A stretch of 64,000 bases of DNA from NCBI GenBank assembly GCA_049514215.1, contig JBEKVI010000009.1, forward strand, positions 35,801 to 99,800. The letters run 5' to 3'. Source of the stretch: BOG-994 sp049514215. GTDB lineage: Bacteria; Pseudomonadota; Gammaproteobacteria; Burkholderiales; Burkholderiaceae_D. Within the stretch, counting starts at the first letter, position 1. Every line of letters begins with the position of its first letter. Below are positions 1 through 9,688 of the stretch, one piece after another. Under the pieces are notes generated by a model, which did not search any database, had not been told where the DNA came from, and saw only the letters and a list, made by a program, of their open reading frames with translations. The translations under genes and the position numbers were made by a program.

Positions 1-157
1 GGTGAGCAGGCTCGCAGCGACGCACGCGGGGAACGCGTCGCCCAACCAGGTTACCGCAGGGCAACCCGCCCACAGCGCATCACTCGTCGTGGTGTGCACG
101 CCAAAGGGCCATGGGTCAAAGAACAGCAGCTCGGCGCAGGCAAGCACGCCCCGGTAA
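1..157 (-). pseudogene. Fragment of a SPINDLY/OGT-like glycosyltransferase gene
   Basis: Read on the minus strand this stretch translates without stops into the conserved core of the family, including HTTTSDALW, GCPAVTWLGD and VAASLL. It matches residues of about 447-501 of the complete gene at 7827-9650, but with several substitutions and one extra codon (LLFFDPW against LFLDAW). It is therefore a diverged relative, not a recent copy. Similarity stops near position 158 and nothing recognisable continues upstream of it, so the 5' part is missing. The 3' part runs off the window, so it is uncertain whether the rest is intact. Confidence 0.7.
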
Positions 158-256
158 TTGCTCCTGCGGTGTGGCCATCGTTTGAAGGGGAGGCCCAGAA
201 CTCCTGCCCTTACCAAGCGCCGGATGAACCAAAGTGTCCGATGACTAGAAGAACTG

Positions 257-309
257 GGTGGAGAAGAGGAGGATCGAACTCCCGACCTTCGCATTGAAAA
301 CGCGACGCT
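257..309 (-). repeat. Direct repeat of the tRNA-Ala 3' half (candidate attL)
   Basis: Positions 257-296 are identical over 40 bp to 13242-13281. Two mismatches follow (297-298 against 13282-13283), then 299-309 matches 13284-13294 again, and with a one-base gap the match reaches about 314. The repeated part covers the tRNA-Ala acceptor 3' strand, T arm and anticodon arm in the same orientation as the intact gene. The rest of the tRNA is absent and the anticodon loop is altered, so this copy cannot be a functional tRNA. A tRNA 3'-end duplicate at the distal end of a recombinase-bearing segment is the usual mark left by tRNA-targeting integrative elements. Confidence 0.85.
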
Positions 310-1163
310 TCTCCAAAGAATCTTACTATTAAATCAAGCGGTTAGTTACAAGACATTCTGACCACCGTGCGGCCCCAACCAGGGGTTCATGACACCTGGC
401 ATCGATCAGGAAGCGCGGGAATGCTTATCAGGTACGAATCAAGGCGAGGGGGCGGGCTTTGGCTACACGTTCATTTAGCTCTCTTAGAGAGGCTCAGATG
501 CAATCAGTGCCTGCCCTCGCATGCTAGGCACTATGTCCGATACCGTACAGGCGCATGATTCGACACGTGTCCCACTCGTTCTCGTACCCGGGGCGTGCAC
601 AAGACCGGTGAAGTCAAATCCGGACCCAGTCGAAGAAGAACTATGGAATCAAGCAGTGAAAGCAAGAGATGCTCGACTTTGCTCTTATCGCGTGCGAGCG
701 GATGCGCCGGTTTCGCGCCCTACCCAGCAGTGCGCGCGGCCGAATCCGACTCAGCGACGAGCCAGACTGCCCCAGGAGTATCGGCGGAATGAACACCGCT
801 CCAAAGCTAACTGAAGGCGTCTTCAAAAGGGGGCGAGATAGCCATGCAGAGTTGGAAGATCGACGCCTCTCGGAAGCCCGTTTCTGGACAGTGATGACTC
901 TCAAAAGGGACGCTCTCGAGATGAACTAATACGCCACGAAGGATTCGAATTCCACGGGTAAGCCATCGCAATCATCCCGGGTTGGAAAACCACGCGAACC
1001 GGCCAGCCACAAGTGCCACCGGACTGACAAGCACGTTATCACTGCCGTGACCAGTCGCGACAATCTGCTTTACGGAACACTCATTGCTGATGGGTCATCG
1101 CGGTATCGATATTGCTAGGCGTTAGGCGGTCAGGTTGGTAACGTTAATCATTGGAGAATCGGG
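310..1163. other. No recognisable gene
   Basis: About 850 bp inside the left end of the element. Short open frames exist on both strands (for example 521-814 plus and 641-904 minus), but they overlap each other, lack convincing ribosome binding sites and encode proteins I do not recognise. I see no repeats or RNA genes. It may be decayed DNA next to the attachment site. The promoter of the SDR gene at 1164 should lie in the last 100 bases, but I could not identify a clear one. Confidence 0.5.
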
Positions 1164-2021
1164 ATGACCAACTCGGCCGCGACGACAGCCACAGCTTCTG
1201 TACCTCACTCACGCGCGAATTCAACACTCTTGGTCGGTCAAAAAGCACTCGTGACAGGCGCAAATTCTGGAATCGGACGCGCCGTCGCACTCGCGCTGGG
1301 TCGGGCCGGCGCTGATGTCGTCGTGAATTACGTCGACGGGGAAGCCGAAGCGAATGCTGTCGTGGAAACGATTCGTGAGTCTGGAGCGCGCGCAATTGCG
1401 TACCAGGCTGACGTCTCCTCGGAGCAAGAGGTCGCTGCAATGTTTCAGAATATGGTCCAACATTTTGGGACAATCGATATTCTGGTCAGCAACGCGGGTC
1501 TCCAGCGAGACTGCGCGTTCCATCAGATGACGCTCGCACAGTGGAATACGGTGCTTGCCGTAAACTTGACTGGCCAGTTCTTATGCGCTCGCGAGGCGAT
1601 CCGCGAATTCCTCCGACGCGGGCCGGTCGCATCGGTTTCATCTGCGACCGGCAAGATTATTTGCATGAGTTCCGTGCATCAGGAGATACCTTGGGCAGGT
1701 CACGCCAACTATGCGACTTCCAAGGGTGGAATAAAGATGATGATGGAGAGTCTCGCGCAGGAAGTCGCACCGCATCGGATTCGTGTGAACGCTATTGCCC
1801 CCGGGGCGATTCGAACCCCGATCAACACTTCGGCGTGGCAGACGGAAGCAGCCTACAACCAGCTAATGACGTTGGTTCCTTATGGGAGGATTGGCGAGCC
1901 CGAAGATATCGCCCGTGCAGCGGTTTGGCTCGCCTCGGATGAGTCGGACTACGTCGTTGGCACGACGCTATTCGTCGATGGCGGAATGACTCTTTTCCCA
2001 GGCTTCGCCACTGGCGGATAG
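1164..2021 (+). CDS. SDR oxidoreductase, glucose 1-dehydrogenase-like
   Basis: A 285-residue classical short-chain dehydrogenase. A non-conserved N-terminal tail of about 24 residues precedes the Rossmann fold. Visible motifs are TGANSGIG (cofactor binding), SNAG, the catalytic serine and YATSK active site, and a C-terminal VVGTTLFVDGGM. The stretch around SSVHQEIPW strongly resembles glucose 1-dehydrogenases, which oxidise beta-D-glucose to gluconolactone with NAD(P); the exact sugar is inferred. The start is supported by GGAG at 1153-1156. The GMC oxidoreductase follows 42 bp downstream on the same strand, so the two are probably co-transcribed. Confidence 0.85.
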   Translation: MTNSAATTATASVPHSRANSTLLVGQKALVTGANSGIGRAVALALGRAGADVVVNYVDGEAEANAVVETIRESGARAIAYQADVSSEQEVAAMFQNMVQHFGTIDILVSNAGLQRDCAFHQMTLAQWNTVLAVNLTGQFLCAREAIREFLRRGPVASVSSATGKIICMSSVHQEIPWAGHANYATSKGGIKMMMESLAQEVAPHRIRVNAIAPGAIRTPINTSAWQTEAAYNQLMTLVPYGRIGEPEDIARAAVWLASDESDYVVGTTLFVDGGMTLFPGFATGG

Positions 2022-2063
2022 AACCGCCATGAATTCGAGCTCTCGGCTTGGTTGAAAGAATCG

Positions 2064-3641
2064 ATGTCCACCGATCACTTTGACGTCATTATTATCGGAA
2101 GCGGCCCAGGAGGCGCGTCTGTGGCGCATAGACTGGCTCCCACGGGAAAACGAATTCTGCTACTCGAACGCGGCGATTACCTGCCCCGTTCGACGGCCAA
2201 TTGGAGTGCCCAAACGGTGTTTGTCGATGCTGCTTATCAAACGAAGGAGCTTTGGTACGGCAGGGACGGTCTCACTTTCCATCCGGGCTTGCACTATTAC
2301 GTCGGCGGAAACTCAAAAGTCTATGGTGCTGCGCTGTTTCGGATGCGGCAACGCGACTTTGGGGAAGTCCGCCATAGTGAGGGTATTTCGCCGGCATGGC
2401 CGCTTGGATACGACGCCTTCGAACCCTATTACTCCGCTGCCGAGAACCTTTACCAAGTTCATGGACAACGTGGTGAAGATCCCACCGAGCCCCCATCGAG
2501 TGGACCGTTTCCCTATCCTCCCGTTTCCCACGAACCGCGAATCCAGCACCTCAGTGAACGCTTCTCGGCGGCAGGGCTTCACCCTTTTCACCTACCCCTG
2601 GGGATTTTGCTGGACGAGAAAGATGGGAAGCCGACGCCGACGAGCATATGTATTCGATGCGATGCGTTCGACGGCTTCCCCTGCTTGCTCAACGGAAAGG
2701 CGGACGCGCAAGTTATCTGTGTCGATCCTGCCCTTAAGTCGTATTCGAATTTGACGCTTCGAACGGGCGCCTATGTCTCGAGATTGGAGACTGACGAGGC
2801 CGGCCAAACGATCACCGGGGTCCATATCAGCGGTACAGGCTGTCCGGAGCGACTCTCGGCAGACATCGTGGTGGTCGCATGTGGGGCGCTTTCCTCTGCC
2901 CTACTCTTGCTCCGGTCAGCCAACGAGAAGCATCCAAACGGCCTAGCGAATCGATCGAATCAAGTTGGACGCAACTACATGCGTCACAACCAGTCCATCC
3001 TGATGGCTCTCATGGACGAACCGAACGAAACGGTATTTCAGAAGACTTTGGCCATTAGCGACTATTATTTTGGTGCCGCCGATTGGGAGTATCCGCTCGG
3101 CTTGATTCAGATGTGCGCAACTTCTCATGGTGCCCAGATTCGGGGCGAAGCGCTGCCAAGCTGGCTCGAATGGGTCCCGAAGATGCCGTTCGACGAGATG
3201 GCAGCGCATTCGCTCGACTTCTGGCTTTCCAGCGAGGACCTTCCCCGCTCAGAGAATCGGATCTACTACGATGGCGATCGGGTCGTGCTCGATGTCACAG
3301 AAGGCAACATGGAGGGGCATCACCGACTAAAGAGGAAATTGGAGGAGATTCTGAAGTTCGCGGGCGGCCACCGGGCTCTTCTCGAAAGAAGCCTCTATCT
3401 GGGGAAGAACATTCCCATTGGAGGGACGGCGCATCAAGCAGGAACGGCCCGCTTTGGCACCGACCCATCGACTTCCGTGCTCGATCTGGATTGCAAAGCG
3501 CACGAGCTCGACAACCTGTATCTAACCGACGCAAGTTTCTTTCCATCCATTGGTGCCGTTAACCCAACCTTGACGATCATTGCAAATGCGTTGCGCGTGG
3601 CCGACAGAATTAAAGAGCGTCTATCACCCGTGTCCTTCTAG
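2064..3641 (+). CDS. GMC family oxidoreductase
   Basis: A 525-residue flavoprotein of the glucose-methanol-choline family. The N-terminus carries the FAD-binding IIIGSGPGGASVAHRL motif, followed by the GMC segment YVGGNSKVYGAALFR. The C-terminus has HQAGTARFG, with the probable catalytic histidine near residue 457, and NPTLTIIANALRVAD. A CxxC...C pattern (ICIRCDAFDGFPC) is present in the middle. There is no signal peptide, so it is probably cytoplasmic. Such enzymes oxidise alcohols or sugars; the substrate is unknown, but the glucose-dehydrogenase-like SDR upstream points to a sugar. I chose ATG 2064 over the in-frame TTG at 2052 because GAAAGA lies just before it. Confidence 0.85.
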   Translation: MSTDHFDVIIIGSGPGGASVAHRLAPTGKRILLLERGDYLPRSTANWSAQTVFVDAAYQTKELWYGRDGLTFHPGLHYYVGGNSKVYGAALFRMRQRDFGEVRHSEGISPAWPLGYDAFEPYYSAAENLYQVHGQRGEDPTEPPSSGPFPYPPVSHEPRIQHLSERFSAAGLHPFHLPLGILLDEKDGKPTPTSICIRCDAFDGFPCLLNGKADAQVICVDPALKSYSNLTLRTGAYVSRLETDEAGQTITGVHISGTGCPERLSADIVVVACGALSSALLLLRSANEKHPNGLANRSNQVGRNYMRHNQSILMALMDEPNETVFQKTLAISDYYFGAADWEYPLGLIQMCATSHGAQIRGEALPSWLEWVPKMPFDEMAAHSLDFWLSSEDLPRSENRIYYDGDRVVLDVTEGNMEGHHRLKRKLEEILKFAGGHRALLERSLYLGKNIPIGGTAHQAGTARFGTDPSTSVLDLDCKAHELDNLYLTDASFFPSIGAVNPTLTIIANALRVADRIKERLSPVSF

Positions 3642-3992
3642 CCGGATGTATTCCAGACCGCCGTGCACCCCTCGACTTGCCACCATATTGACGGCATGGT
3701 GGTCTGCTGCGGGCGACGAGCGGGGCGACGGCGCATCCGTCCTTCGTGGACCGAATGTTCGCACCCTATCGGTAGCGCTATCGAGGTGCGGCGGGGAGGA
3801 CACGAGACAGGGGCTGCAACGGCGTCCGATGCAAGAGCGTCGCCTCCGTCCGGTCATCCAGCGTTCTCTTGTCGACTTTCCCTGTCGTGATCCGATCGGG
3901 ATTGTGCAACGCCAACCGGTCCAACCTGCTCCCCCATTTCCTGCGCTCAATCTTCCGTCAAGACGGATTCACCACGCTCCCGTCGAGAAGTC
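3642..3992. other. Intergenic, no recognisable gene
   Basis: The 350 bp between the GMC oxidoreductase and the DoxX gene holds only short overlapping open frames on both strands without recognisable products. A promoter for the doxX-VOC-glucosidase operon is expected here, but no clear -35/-10 pair stands out. The last bases provide the GAGAAG ribosome binding site for DoxX. Confidence 0.5.
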
Positions 3993-4457
3993 ATGCTGAG
4001 CGTGTTTGCCGCGTTTCTCGGGCGCGCGCTACTGGTGGCACTTTTCCTGCCGTTTAGTGCCCTCGACAAAGTCCTAAACTTTAATGAGGCGCTATCGCAG
4101 GCCGAGCAGCGAACGCCTGGCAAGTGGACCGCCGCTGTCTTGGTAGCCAGTGGTTTAGGGATCGAGGTTTTCATGTCCCTTGCGATTTTGACGGGAGTCT
4201 TAGACCGCCTCGCCGCGGTTATCCTGGCTGGATATTGCATCATCACCGCGCTCCTCTGGAAACAGTTTTGGACCATCCGAGGCTTTCGGCTGAGTGGGCC
4301 TCAAACCGATCGCGGACCTTTCTGGGACTTCTTAAAGAACATCGCCCTTGCCGGCGGCTTCCTCTTGTTCGCTTTCGGTACCGACAGCGCTGGGGTACGG
4401 CATTTTTTTGCCGATCCCTTGACCTCATCGCATCCCTATTCGCAAGGTCAGCCGTGA
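3993..4457 (+). CDS. DoxX family membrane protein
   Basis: A 154-residue protein with about four hydrophobic segments (near residues 4-24, 47-66, 68-86 and 112-128), the size and layout of DoxX/SURF4-type inner membrane proteins. It starts with LGRALLVALFLPFSALDKV, the usual DoxX N-terminal signature. Members are linked loosely to redox or stress functions; no precise activity can be assigned. GAGAAG precedes the ATG. Its stop codon overlaps the GTG start of the next gene by four bases, which indicates translational coupling in an operon with the VOC protein and the debranching-type glucosidase. Confidence 0.75.
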   Translation: MLSVFAAFLGRALLVALFLPFSALDKVLNFNEALSQAEQRTPGKWTAAVLVASGLGIEVFMSLAILTGVLDRLAAVILAGYCIITALLWKQFWTIRGFRLSGPQTDRGPFWDFLKNIALAGGFLLFAFGTDSAGVRHFFADPLTSSHPYSQGQP

Positions 4458-5335
4458 TCGCAAGTGGTTCCGTTCGCAGGCTCGCTCGATTTTGCCTGGT
4501 GACCGCTAACGCGGAGCGGCTGGCGGACTTTTACGAGAAGGCCTTTGGCTGTCACCGGATCGCAACGGAACCACTTGGCGGTCCGGCTTCTGGTCCTCTG
4601 ATGAACAGGGACGATGGCGCGCGCTGTCTCTGCTTGGCGCTAGGCGATGAGATCGTCGAGCTCTGGGAGTTTGCGAAGCCCGGAGACCCCTATCCGGCAC
4701 ATTCACTAGCGTCTGATCTGATCTTTCAGCACTTCGCAATTCTGGTCACAAACATGGCGCAGGCTCTTCAGCGCCTCTCCAAAGCACAGGGATGGGTCGC
4801 GATTACGCGCGGCGGCCCCCAGCACTTGCCCGCCCAATCGGGTGGTGTGACCGCGTTCAAGTTTCGTGACCCGGAGGGACACCCGCTGGAATTTCTTCAA
4901 TATCCGGCCTTGAAAGTTCCGCAGAAATGGCAGCGGGCGCGTGCGAATCGAATCTGCCTAGGAATAGACCACTCAGCCATCAGCATAGGCGACATGGCGG
5001 TGAGCATTGACTTTTACGAAGCTCTGGGTTTGCGCAGATCGGGTCAGTCCCTCAATGTCGGCCGTGAACAGGAATGCCTTGACGCCCTTCCCGACGTGAA
5101 GGTTGAAGTAACCACCATGTTGCCACCCGATTCCGGACCCCATCTCGAACTTTTGTGCTATCAGCGCGTTTTGAGGGAGCGACCGGAGATTCGCGACCGC
5201 CAAGCCATCGCCGCAACGCGCCTTGTCTTTGAACTCCAGCTCGCCACTGACAGCGCCGAATCGAGCGACTTGCTCGACCCCGACGCACATCATCTCACGG
5301 TGGTCCGGTGCCCTGAGATTCGGAGGCTCGAATGA
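4454..5335 (+). CDS. Tandem VOC (glyoxalase/bleomycin resistance) domain protein
   Basis: A 293-residue protein with two vicinal-oxygen-chelate modules. The first starts at RFCLVTANAERLADFYEKAF and ends with DPEGHPLEFLQ; the second starts at GIDHSAISIGDMAVSIDFYE and ends with LDPDAHHLTVV. Two modules usually build one metal site of a dioxygenase, lyase or isomerase; the substrate is unknown. The GTG start at 4454 overlaps the stop of DoxX (GTGA). The reading frame is open further upstream, but that extension lies inside doxX in another frame. The stop overlaps the start of the glucosidase gene (ATGA). Confidence 0.75.
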   Translation: MIASGSVRRLARFCLVTANAERLADFYEKAFGCHRIATEPLGGPASGPLMNRDDGARCLCLALGDEIVELWEFAKPGDPYPAHSLASDLIFQHFAILVTNMAQALQRLSKAQGWVAITRGGPQHLPAQSGGVTAFKFRDPEGHPLEFLQYPALKVPQKWQRARANRICLGIDHSAISIGDMAVSIDFYEALGLRRSGQSLNVGREQECLDALPDVKVEVTTMLPPDSGPHLELLCYQRVLRERPEIRDRQAIAATRLVFELQLATDSAESSDLLDPDAHHLTVVRCPEIRRLE

Positions 5336-7584
5336 CGGTCGAAATCAAAGTGGGAAAGCCCAGCCTCACCCTGCATCAGGGTTACACCTTGGCAGTCGCG
5401 GAGCCCGATGGCCAAATGCACCATGGCGATAACCGGGGGCTGTACTTCCTTGACACTCGCCTCATCAATGTCTGGGAGATTACTGCCAACGGCAGGCCAT
5501 GGACGCTGCTGAATAGCGGCGCGTTGACCGGTGCGACGGGTCGCGCTTATTTGACGAATCCGGACCTGACCTGCGAGAGCGGCACGCTCTTGGCCCAATC
5601 TCTGGGAATGATATTGAGTCGACACCTATACGGTGGAATGCACGACGACATCGATATTACGAACCACAGTCCGCACAGGACGCGGTTTGAATTGTCCCTA
5701 AAGATTCAGGGCGACTTTGCCGATCTTTTTGATGTGAAGGGTAACAAGGTCACGCATCGGGGAAAGATCACCACCGAGTGGCAGGCCAAAGTCCAGACCC
5801 TGACGACGCGATATGCTAACCAGGACTTCTGCCGCGCCTTCAGACTCACGGCTCAGCAATCCGACTCTACGATGACGCTTGCCAACGGTCAGTTGACTTT
5901 CACCGTTGAACTGGAGCCGGGTGCGAAGTGGCACACCTGTTTGCTCTTTGATTTCGCTGACGCAGATATCTGGAGCAAGGCGCCGATTTTATGCGGTCAC
6001 GATCATGAACTGTCCGAAAGCACGCGGGCACTCAGGCAGTGGCGCAAAAGCGTCCTCAAAGTCGAGTGCGCCCACACCGGCTTTGCGAGGGCGTTTTCAC
6101 AGTCACTGGATGATATGTTGGCACTTCGCTTACCCATTGAGGGGACGGATCATTTGAAGTTTGTTCCGGCAGCGGGGTTGCCGTGGTTCGTGGCACTCTT
6201 CGGCCGCGACAGTCTCGTTATCTCCCTGCAGGCAGCGATCGTTCATCCCGAATTCGCTTTGGGCGCACTGCACGTGCTGGCGCAATGGCAGGCCACGGAG
6301 CGCGACGATTACCGTGATGCGGAGCCGGGGAAAATCCATCACGAGTTGCGCCGCGGCGAACTCGCTCATTTCAAACTGATTCCGCACACGCCCTACTACG
6401 GCACTGCCGACGCAACGCCCCTTTACCTTATTACCTTGCATTCCGTCTGGATGTGCACGGGCAATCGCGAAGTCCTATCGGCCCATGTTGATACCGCTGA
6501 GCGATGCCTGGAGTGGATAGACAAGTATGGCGATCGCGATGGTGATGGATTCCAAGAGTATCAAACACGCTCCCCGGTGGGTTATGACAACCAAGGCTGG
6601 AAGGATTCGGGCGAAGCTGTGATTTATCCTGACGGATCAAACGTGAAAGGGCCGAAGGCCCTGTGCGAGTTGCAAGGTTATGTGTACGACGCCTGGCTTC
6701 GTATGGCCCAGATTTACGATGTTTTGGGGCAACCCGATAAAGCTGCCGCGTTGCGGGCAAAAGCAGCCGCGCTATACGACAAATTCAACAACGCATTCTG
6801 GAATGAGGAAGCGGGCTTTTATGCCCTTGCTCTGGACGGCGACAAAAAGCAAGTAATGTCGATTTCGTCCAACCCCGGCCAGTGCCTATGGTCCGGTATT
6901 GTGCCGCCCGAGCGAGCAAGAAGGGTCGTCGATCGGCTGATGCAAGCGGATATGTGGTGCGGCTGGGGTATTCGGACGTTATCGGCAGACCATAAAAGCT
7001 TTAATCCCTACCACTATCAGGTGGGTGCCGTCTGGCCCCATGACAATGGCTTCATCGCACAAGGTATGAAGCAATATGGTTTTCATGCCGAGGCCTCGCG
7101 GGTCGCAGAGGCCATCACACGGGCGGCGGACTTCTTCGAATTAGACCAGATGCCGGAGCTCTATGCGGTTACGCAGCAGGAGCCAGGATCGTTCCCGGTA
7201 CAGTATCTGGGCGCCAACGTGCCGCAGGGCTGGGCCGCAGGATCCATGTTTTCCATGCTCCAGGCGATGCTTGGATTTCAGCCGGATGCTCCAAATGCGA
7301 TGCTTTATATTGATCCAACGCTTCCCGAGTGGATGCCTGAATTGACGGTTCGAGATTTGAAGTTGGGCTCCCAGTCCTTCGATTTGCGCTTCGTTCGAAG
7401 CGGGGAGCGCACCGAGTTCGAAGTTTTGCTGGGAGCAAAAGACAACGTCATCCGAAGACCCATGCCAGAATGGACGAGATCTTTGCGCCTGAAATCACCC
7501 GTAACCCGGGGCCCATTAGCTAAATTGTCGAATACTCAGGAAGAAAATTTGGGGCAAGGTGTCGGAGGAAAAGAGTCAAATTAA
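5332..7584 (+). CDS. Amylo-alpha-1,6-glucosidase (glycogen-debranching-type)
   Basis: A 750-residue protein. The N-terminal part (about residues 10-220) matches the bacterial glycogen-debranching N-terminal domain, with GDNRGLYFLDTRLI near its start. The rest is an (alpha/alpha)6 glycoside hydrolase domain, with LPWFVALFGRDSL, GWKDSGEAV and WPHDNGFIAQGM as landmarks. The family hydrolyses alpha-1,6-glucosidic branch points or related glucosides in the cytoplasm. It overlaps the VOC gene by four bases, which makes it the last gene of the doxX-VOC-glucosidase operon. Together with the SDR and GMC genes it suggests a cargo devoted to glucans or glucose oxidation. No signal peptide is visible. 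Confidence 0.85.
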   Translation: MTVEIKVGKPSLTLHQGYTLAVAEPDGQMHHGDNRGLYFLDTRLINVWEITANGRPWTLLNSGALTGATGRAYLTNPDLTCESGTLLAQSLGMILSRHLYGGMHDDIDITNHSPHRTRFELSLKIQGDFADLFDVKGNKVTHRGKITTEWQAKVQTLTTRYANQDFCRAFRLTAQQSDSTMTLANGQLTFTVELEPGAKWHTCLLFDFADADIWSKAPILCGHDHELSESTRALRQWRKSVLKVECAHTGFARAFSQSLDDMLALRLPIEGTDHLKFVPAAGLPWFVALFGRDSLVISLQAAIVHPEFALGALHVLAQWQATERDDYRDAEPGKIHHELRRGELAHFKLIPHTPYYGTADATPLYLITLHSVWMCTGNREVLSAHVDTAERCLEWIDKYGDRDGDGFQEYQTRSPVGYDNQGWKDSGEAVIYPDGSNVKGPKALCELQGYVYDAWLRMAQIYDVLGQPDKAAALRAKAAALYDKFNNAFWNEEAGFYALALDGDKKQVMSISSNPGQCLWSGIVPPERARRVVDRLMQADMWCGWGIRTLSADHKSFNPYHYQVGAVWPHDNGFIAQGMKQYGFHAEASRVAEAITRAADFFELDQMPELYAVTQQEPGSFPVQYLGANVPQGWAAGSMFSMLQAMLGFQPDAPNAMLYIDPTLPEWMPELTVRDLKLGSQSFDLRFVRSGERTEFEVLLGAKDNVIRRPMPEWTRSLRLKSPVTRGPLAKLSNTQEENLGQGVGGKESN

Positions 7585-7826
7585 GGCGATTACACAGGAC
7601 TTGACAGGTTGTGTCACTCGCATATTTGACCGGTCGGTCTAGAACAAGGCCCAAAAAAAGCCGATTCATCAGCGACTTATGGGCCCATTGCGTATTGAGC
7701 CTAGTGTTCCGTTTGTACCTCATACATCTTCGCTTCGATCCCCAGGATTCGCCACAGCCCCGCTTTCAGGTCTCTTTGCAATGGCGTAAGGTCGTTCTGA
7801 ATCCTAGCGAGGTCGCCTCTATCGGT

Positions 7827-9650
7827 TTAGCTCCTACGTAAGCGCGCGAGCAGTCGACTACCGAGCCCTCGCCGCGGCTGTGGTCCTGATTCCCGCGGCG
7901 ACGGCGCGGTGACCGCGAATGGTGCTGGACCCCCGTGCGCGCACTGTTCGAGCATGGTTCTATATGCGCTTTCGAGCGCCAGTGTCGAAGCCTTGGTGTC
8001 GAATAAAGGTCCTCTGCGGCCTTCGGACAGGAGGAAGCTGCGAAGTTGAGCGAGGCGATCGGGATCTCGGGCAAGCCCGATCGCCAGCGCGATGAACCCG
8101 CTCCTGTCGCGGGCAATCAGATCTGGAAGCCCCACCGCGTTGAGCAGGCTCGCAGCGACGCGGGCTGGGAACGAGTCGCCCAGCCAGGTTACCGCAGGAC
8201 AGCCCACCCACAGCGCGTCACTGGTCGTGGTGTGCCCTCCGTAGGGCCAAGCATCTAGGAATAGGTCGGCGCAGGCAAGCATGCCAAGGTAATCCGGATA
8301 CTTCTGGGAGCCTGCAAAGCGCAGGCGAGCCTGCTCAATTCCACGCGACCGAAATGCGCCGATCAGATTGTCCCGCAGCAATTCCTCCCCCGGGCGCAAG
8401 AGGAACCACAGGACCGAGCGGTCCACTGCTCGCGCGACTTCGCTCCAGGCATCGACGACGTCCTCGTTGATCTTATTGCCGGCATGAAAACAGCAAAAGA
8501 CGCATCCATCCTCGGGCAGACCGAGTTCGGAACGACTCTTTTGAGACGGCTCCGAGCGCCGCGAATCGTTGATTTGATAGGAGTGGGGCAATGCGACGAT
8601 AGCCTCGCTATAGTCGACTTGGTGCTCGCGTGGAGTAACGGTCGCATCGCCGATTACGTAGTCGATCCACGATGCGCCAGATGTGCCCGGATATCCGAGG
8701 TAAGCGACTTGGACGGGCGCAGGCCGCAGCGCCCCTACCTCGAGGGCTCTCGTGAGGATATGTCCGTCAAGATCGATGAGGATGTCGATCTCGTCTGCCT
8801 CGATGCGTTGAGCGATGGCTTGGGCGGCCCAATCGGCAGTCTCGACGAAGTGATCAAAGCCCATCTCCAGTCGCAAGCGCAATGGGCTCGCATCATTTGG
8901 CCCCATCGAGTACGCGAACAGCTCAAACTGAGTGCGGTCGTGAGCTTCGAACAGTCCTGCGGCCAGAATTCCCGTGGCATGCGCATACAGCGTCGAGGAA
9001 AGATAGCCGAGTCGTATCCTCCTCGCGCCGCGAGGACGCAGCACAGGCCTTGCGCGATCGATTGCGAACTGACCCGATCGGGTTTCCGCGCAGAGTCTCT
9101 GGATCGCGCGGCTCGTCGGTCTCAGTAGCAGGTAGAACGGGGATACGAGTGGATTCTTTGCGTCCACCTGAGCTAGGATGCGCGGCCAGAGTGTAGTCAC
9201 GGTAGCGAAGTCGCCCACGTTGGCTGCGAGAAAAAACCATCCTATGACCAGGTCGGGCTCGTCCGGAAGCAGTTCGCACGCCTGCCGATATGCCGCATGC
9301 GCTTGGGCGGGACGGCGCATGCGTTCCAGCGCGCGCGCGAGGGCCCAGCTTATCGCGCCCCGAAACGAACTATCCTCGATGGTCTCGGCCAGGAGCGGTT
9401 CGATACTGGCGAGCGCCGCTTCCGGACGATCCAGCGCGAGTTCGATCTCAGCTCGAAGGTACCGAATTGGCTTGGCCGACGGCGCGAGCTGCTCGGCCTT
9501 CAGGATGGCTTCCAGCGCTGCCCCCGGTGCGTGCTGCGCCAAGAGGCGACCGGCGCGTTCGTACCAAGCCTGCTCGTCCAGCAGCGACGCGGGATCCAGA
9601 CCGGGGATTTCGGCGCCCGTCGAAGCGGGTGGCTGCGCAGGGTCGATCAT
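7827..9650 (-). CDS. TPR glycosyltransferase, SPINDLY/OGT-like (GT41)
   Basis: A 607-residue protein. The N-terminal about 190 residues contain TPR-like helices (for example around AALEAILKAEQLAPSAKPI). The C-terminal half carries GT41 landmarks: IRLGYLSSTLYAHATGILAAG, DILIDLDGH, VQVAYLGYPGTSG, CVFCCFHAGNKI and HTTTSDALWVGCPAVTWLGD. Relatives transfer N-acetylglucosamine or another sugar to protein Ser/Thr, sometimes to flagellin or adhesins; the acceptor here is unknown. It is transcribed against all other cargo genes and shares the 130-bp region at 9651-9783 with the recombinase gene. A fragment of a relative lies outside the element at 1-157, and the unrelated TPR/GT9-like gene at 61808 has a comparable layout. 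Confidence 0.8.
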   Translation of the reverse strand: MIDPAQPPASTGAEIPGLDPASLLDEQAWYERAGRLLAQHAPGAALEAILKAEQLAPSAKPIRYLRAEIELALDRPEAALASIEPLLAETIEDSSFRGAISWALARALERMRRPAQAHAAYRQACELLPDEPDLVIGWFFLAANVGDFATVTTLWPRILAQVDAKNPLVSPFYLLLRPTSRAIQRLCAETRSGQFAIDRARPVLRPRGARRIRLGYLSSTLYAHATGILAAGLFEAHDRTQFELFAYSMGPNDASPLRLRLEMGFDHFVETADWAAQAIAQRIEADEIDILIDLDGHILTRALEVGALRPAPVQVAYLGYPGTSGASWIDYVIGDATVTPREHQVDYSEAIVALPHSYQINDSRRSEPSQKSRSELGLPEDGCVFCCFHAGNKINEDVVDAWSEVARAVDRSVLWFLLRPGEELLRDNLIGAFRSRGIEQARLRFAGSQKYPDYLGMLACADLFLDAWPYGGHTTTSDALWVGCPAVTWLGDSFPARVAASLLNAVGLPDLIARDRSGFIALAIGLARDPDRLAQLRSFLLSEGRRGPLFDTKASTLALESAYRTMLEQCAHGGPAPFAVTAPSPRESGPQPRRGLGSRLLARLRRS

Positions 9651-9688
9651 GTCCAGGTCATCATAGCCAGGAACGTCATGAAGGTACC

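Noticed and set aside
521..929. Several overlapping small open frames at the left end of the element
   Set aside because: They lie in different frames and strands over the same bases, without ribosome sites or known domains, and are likely chance frames.
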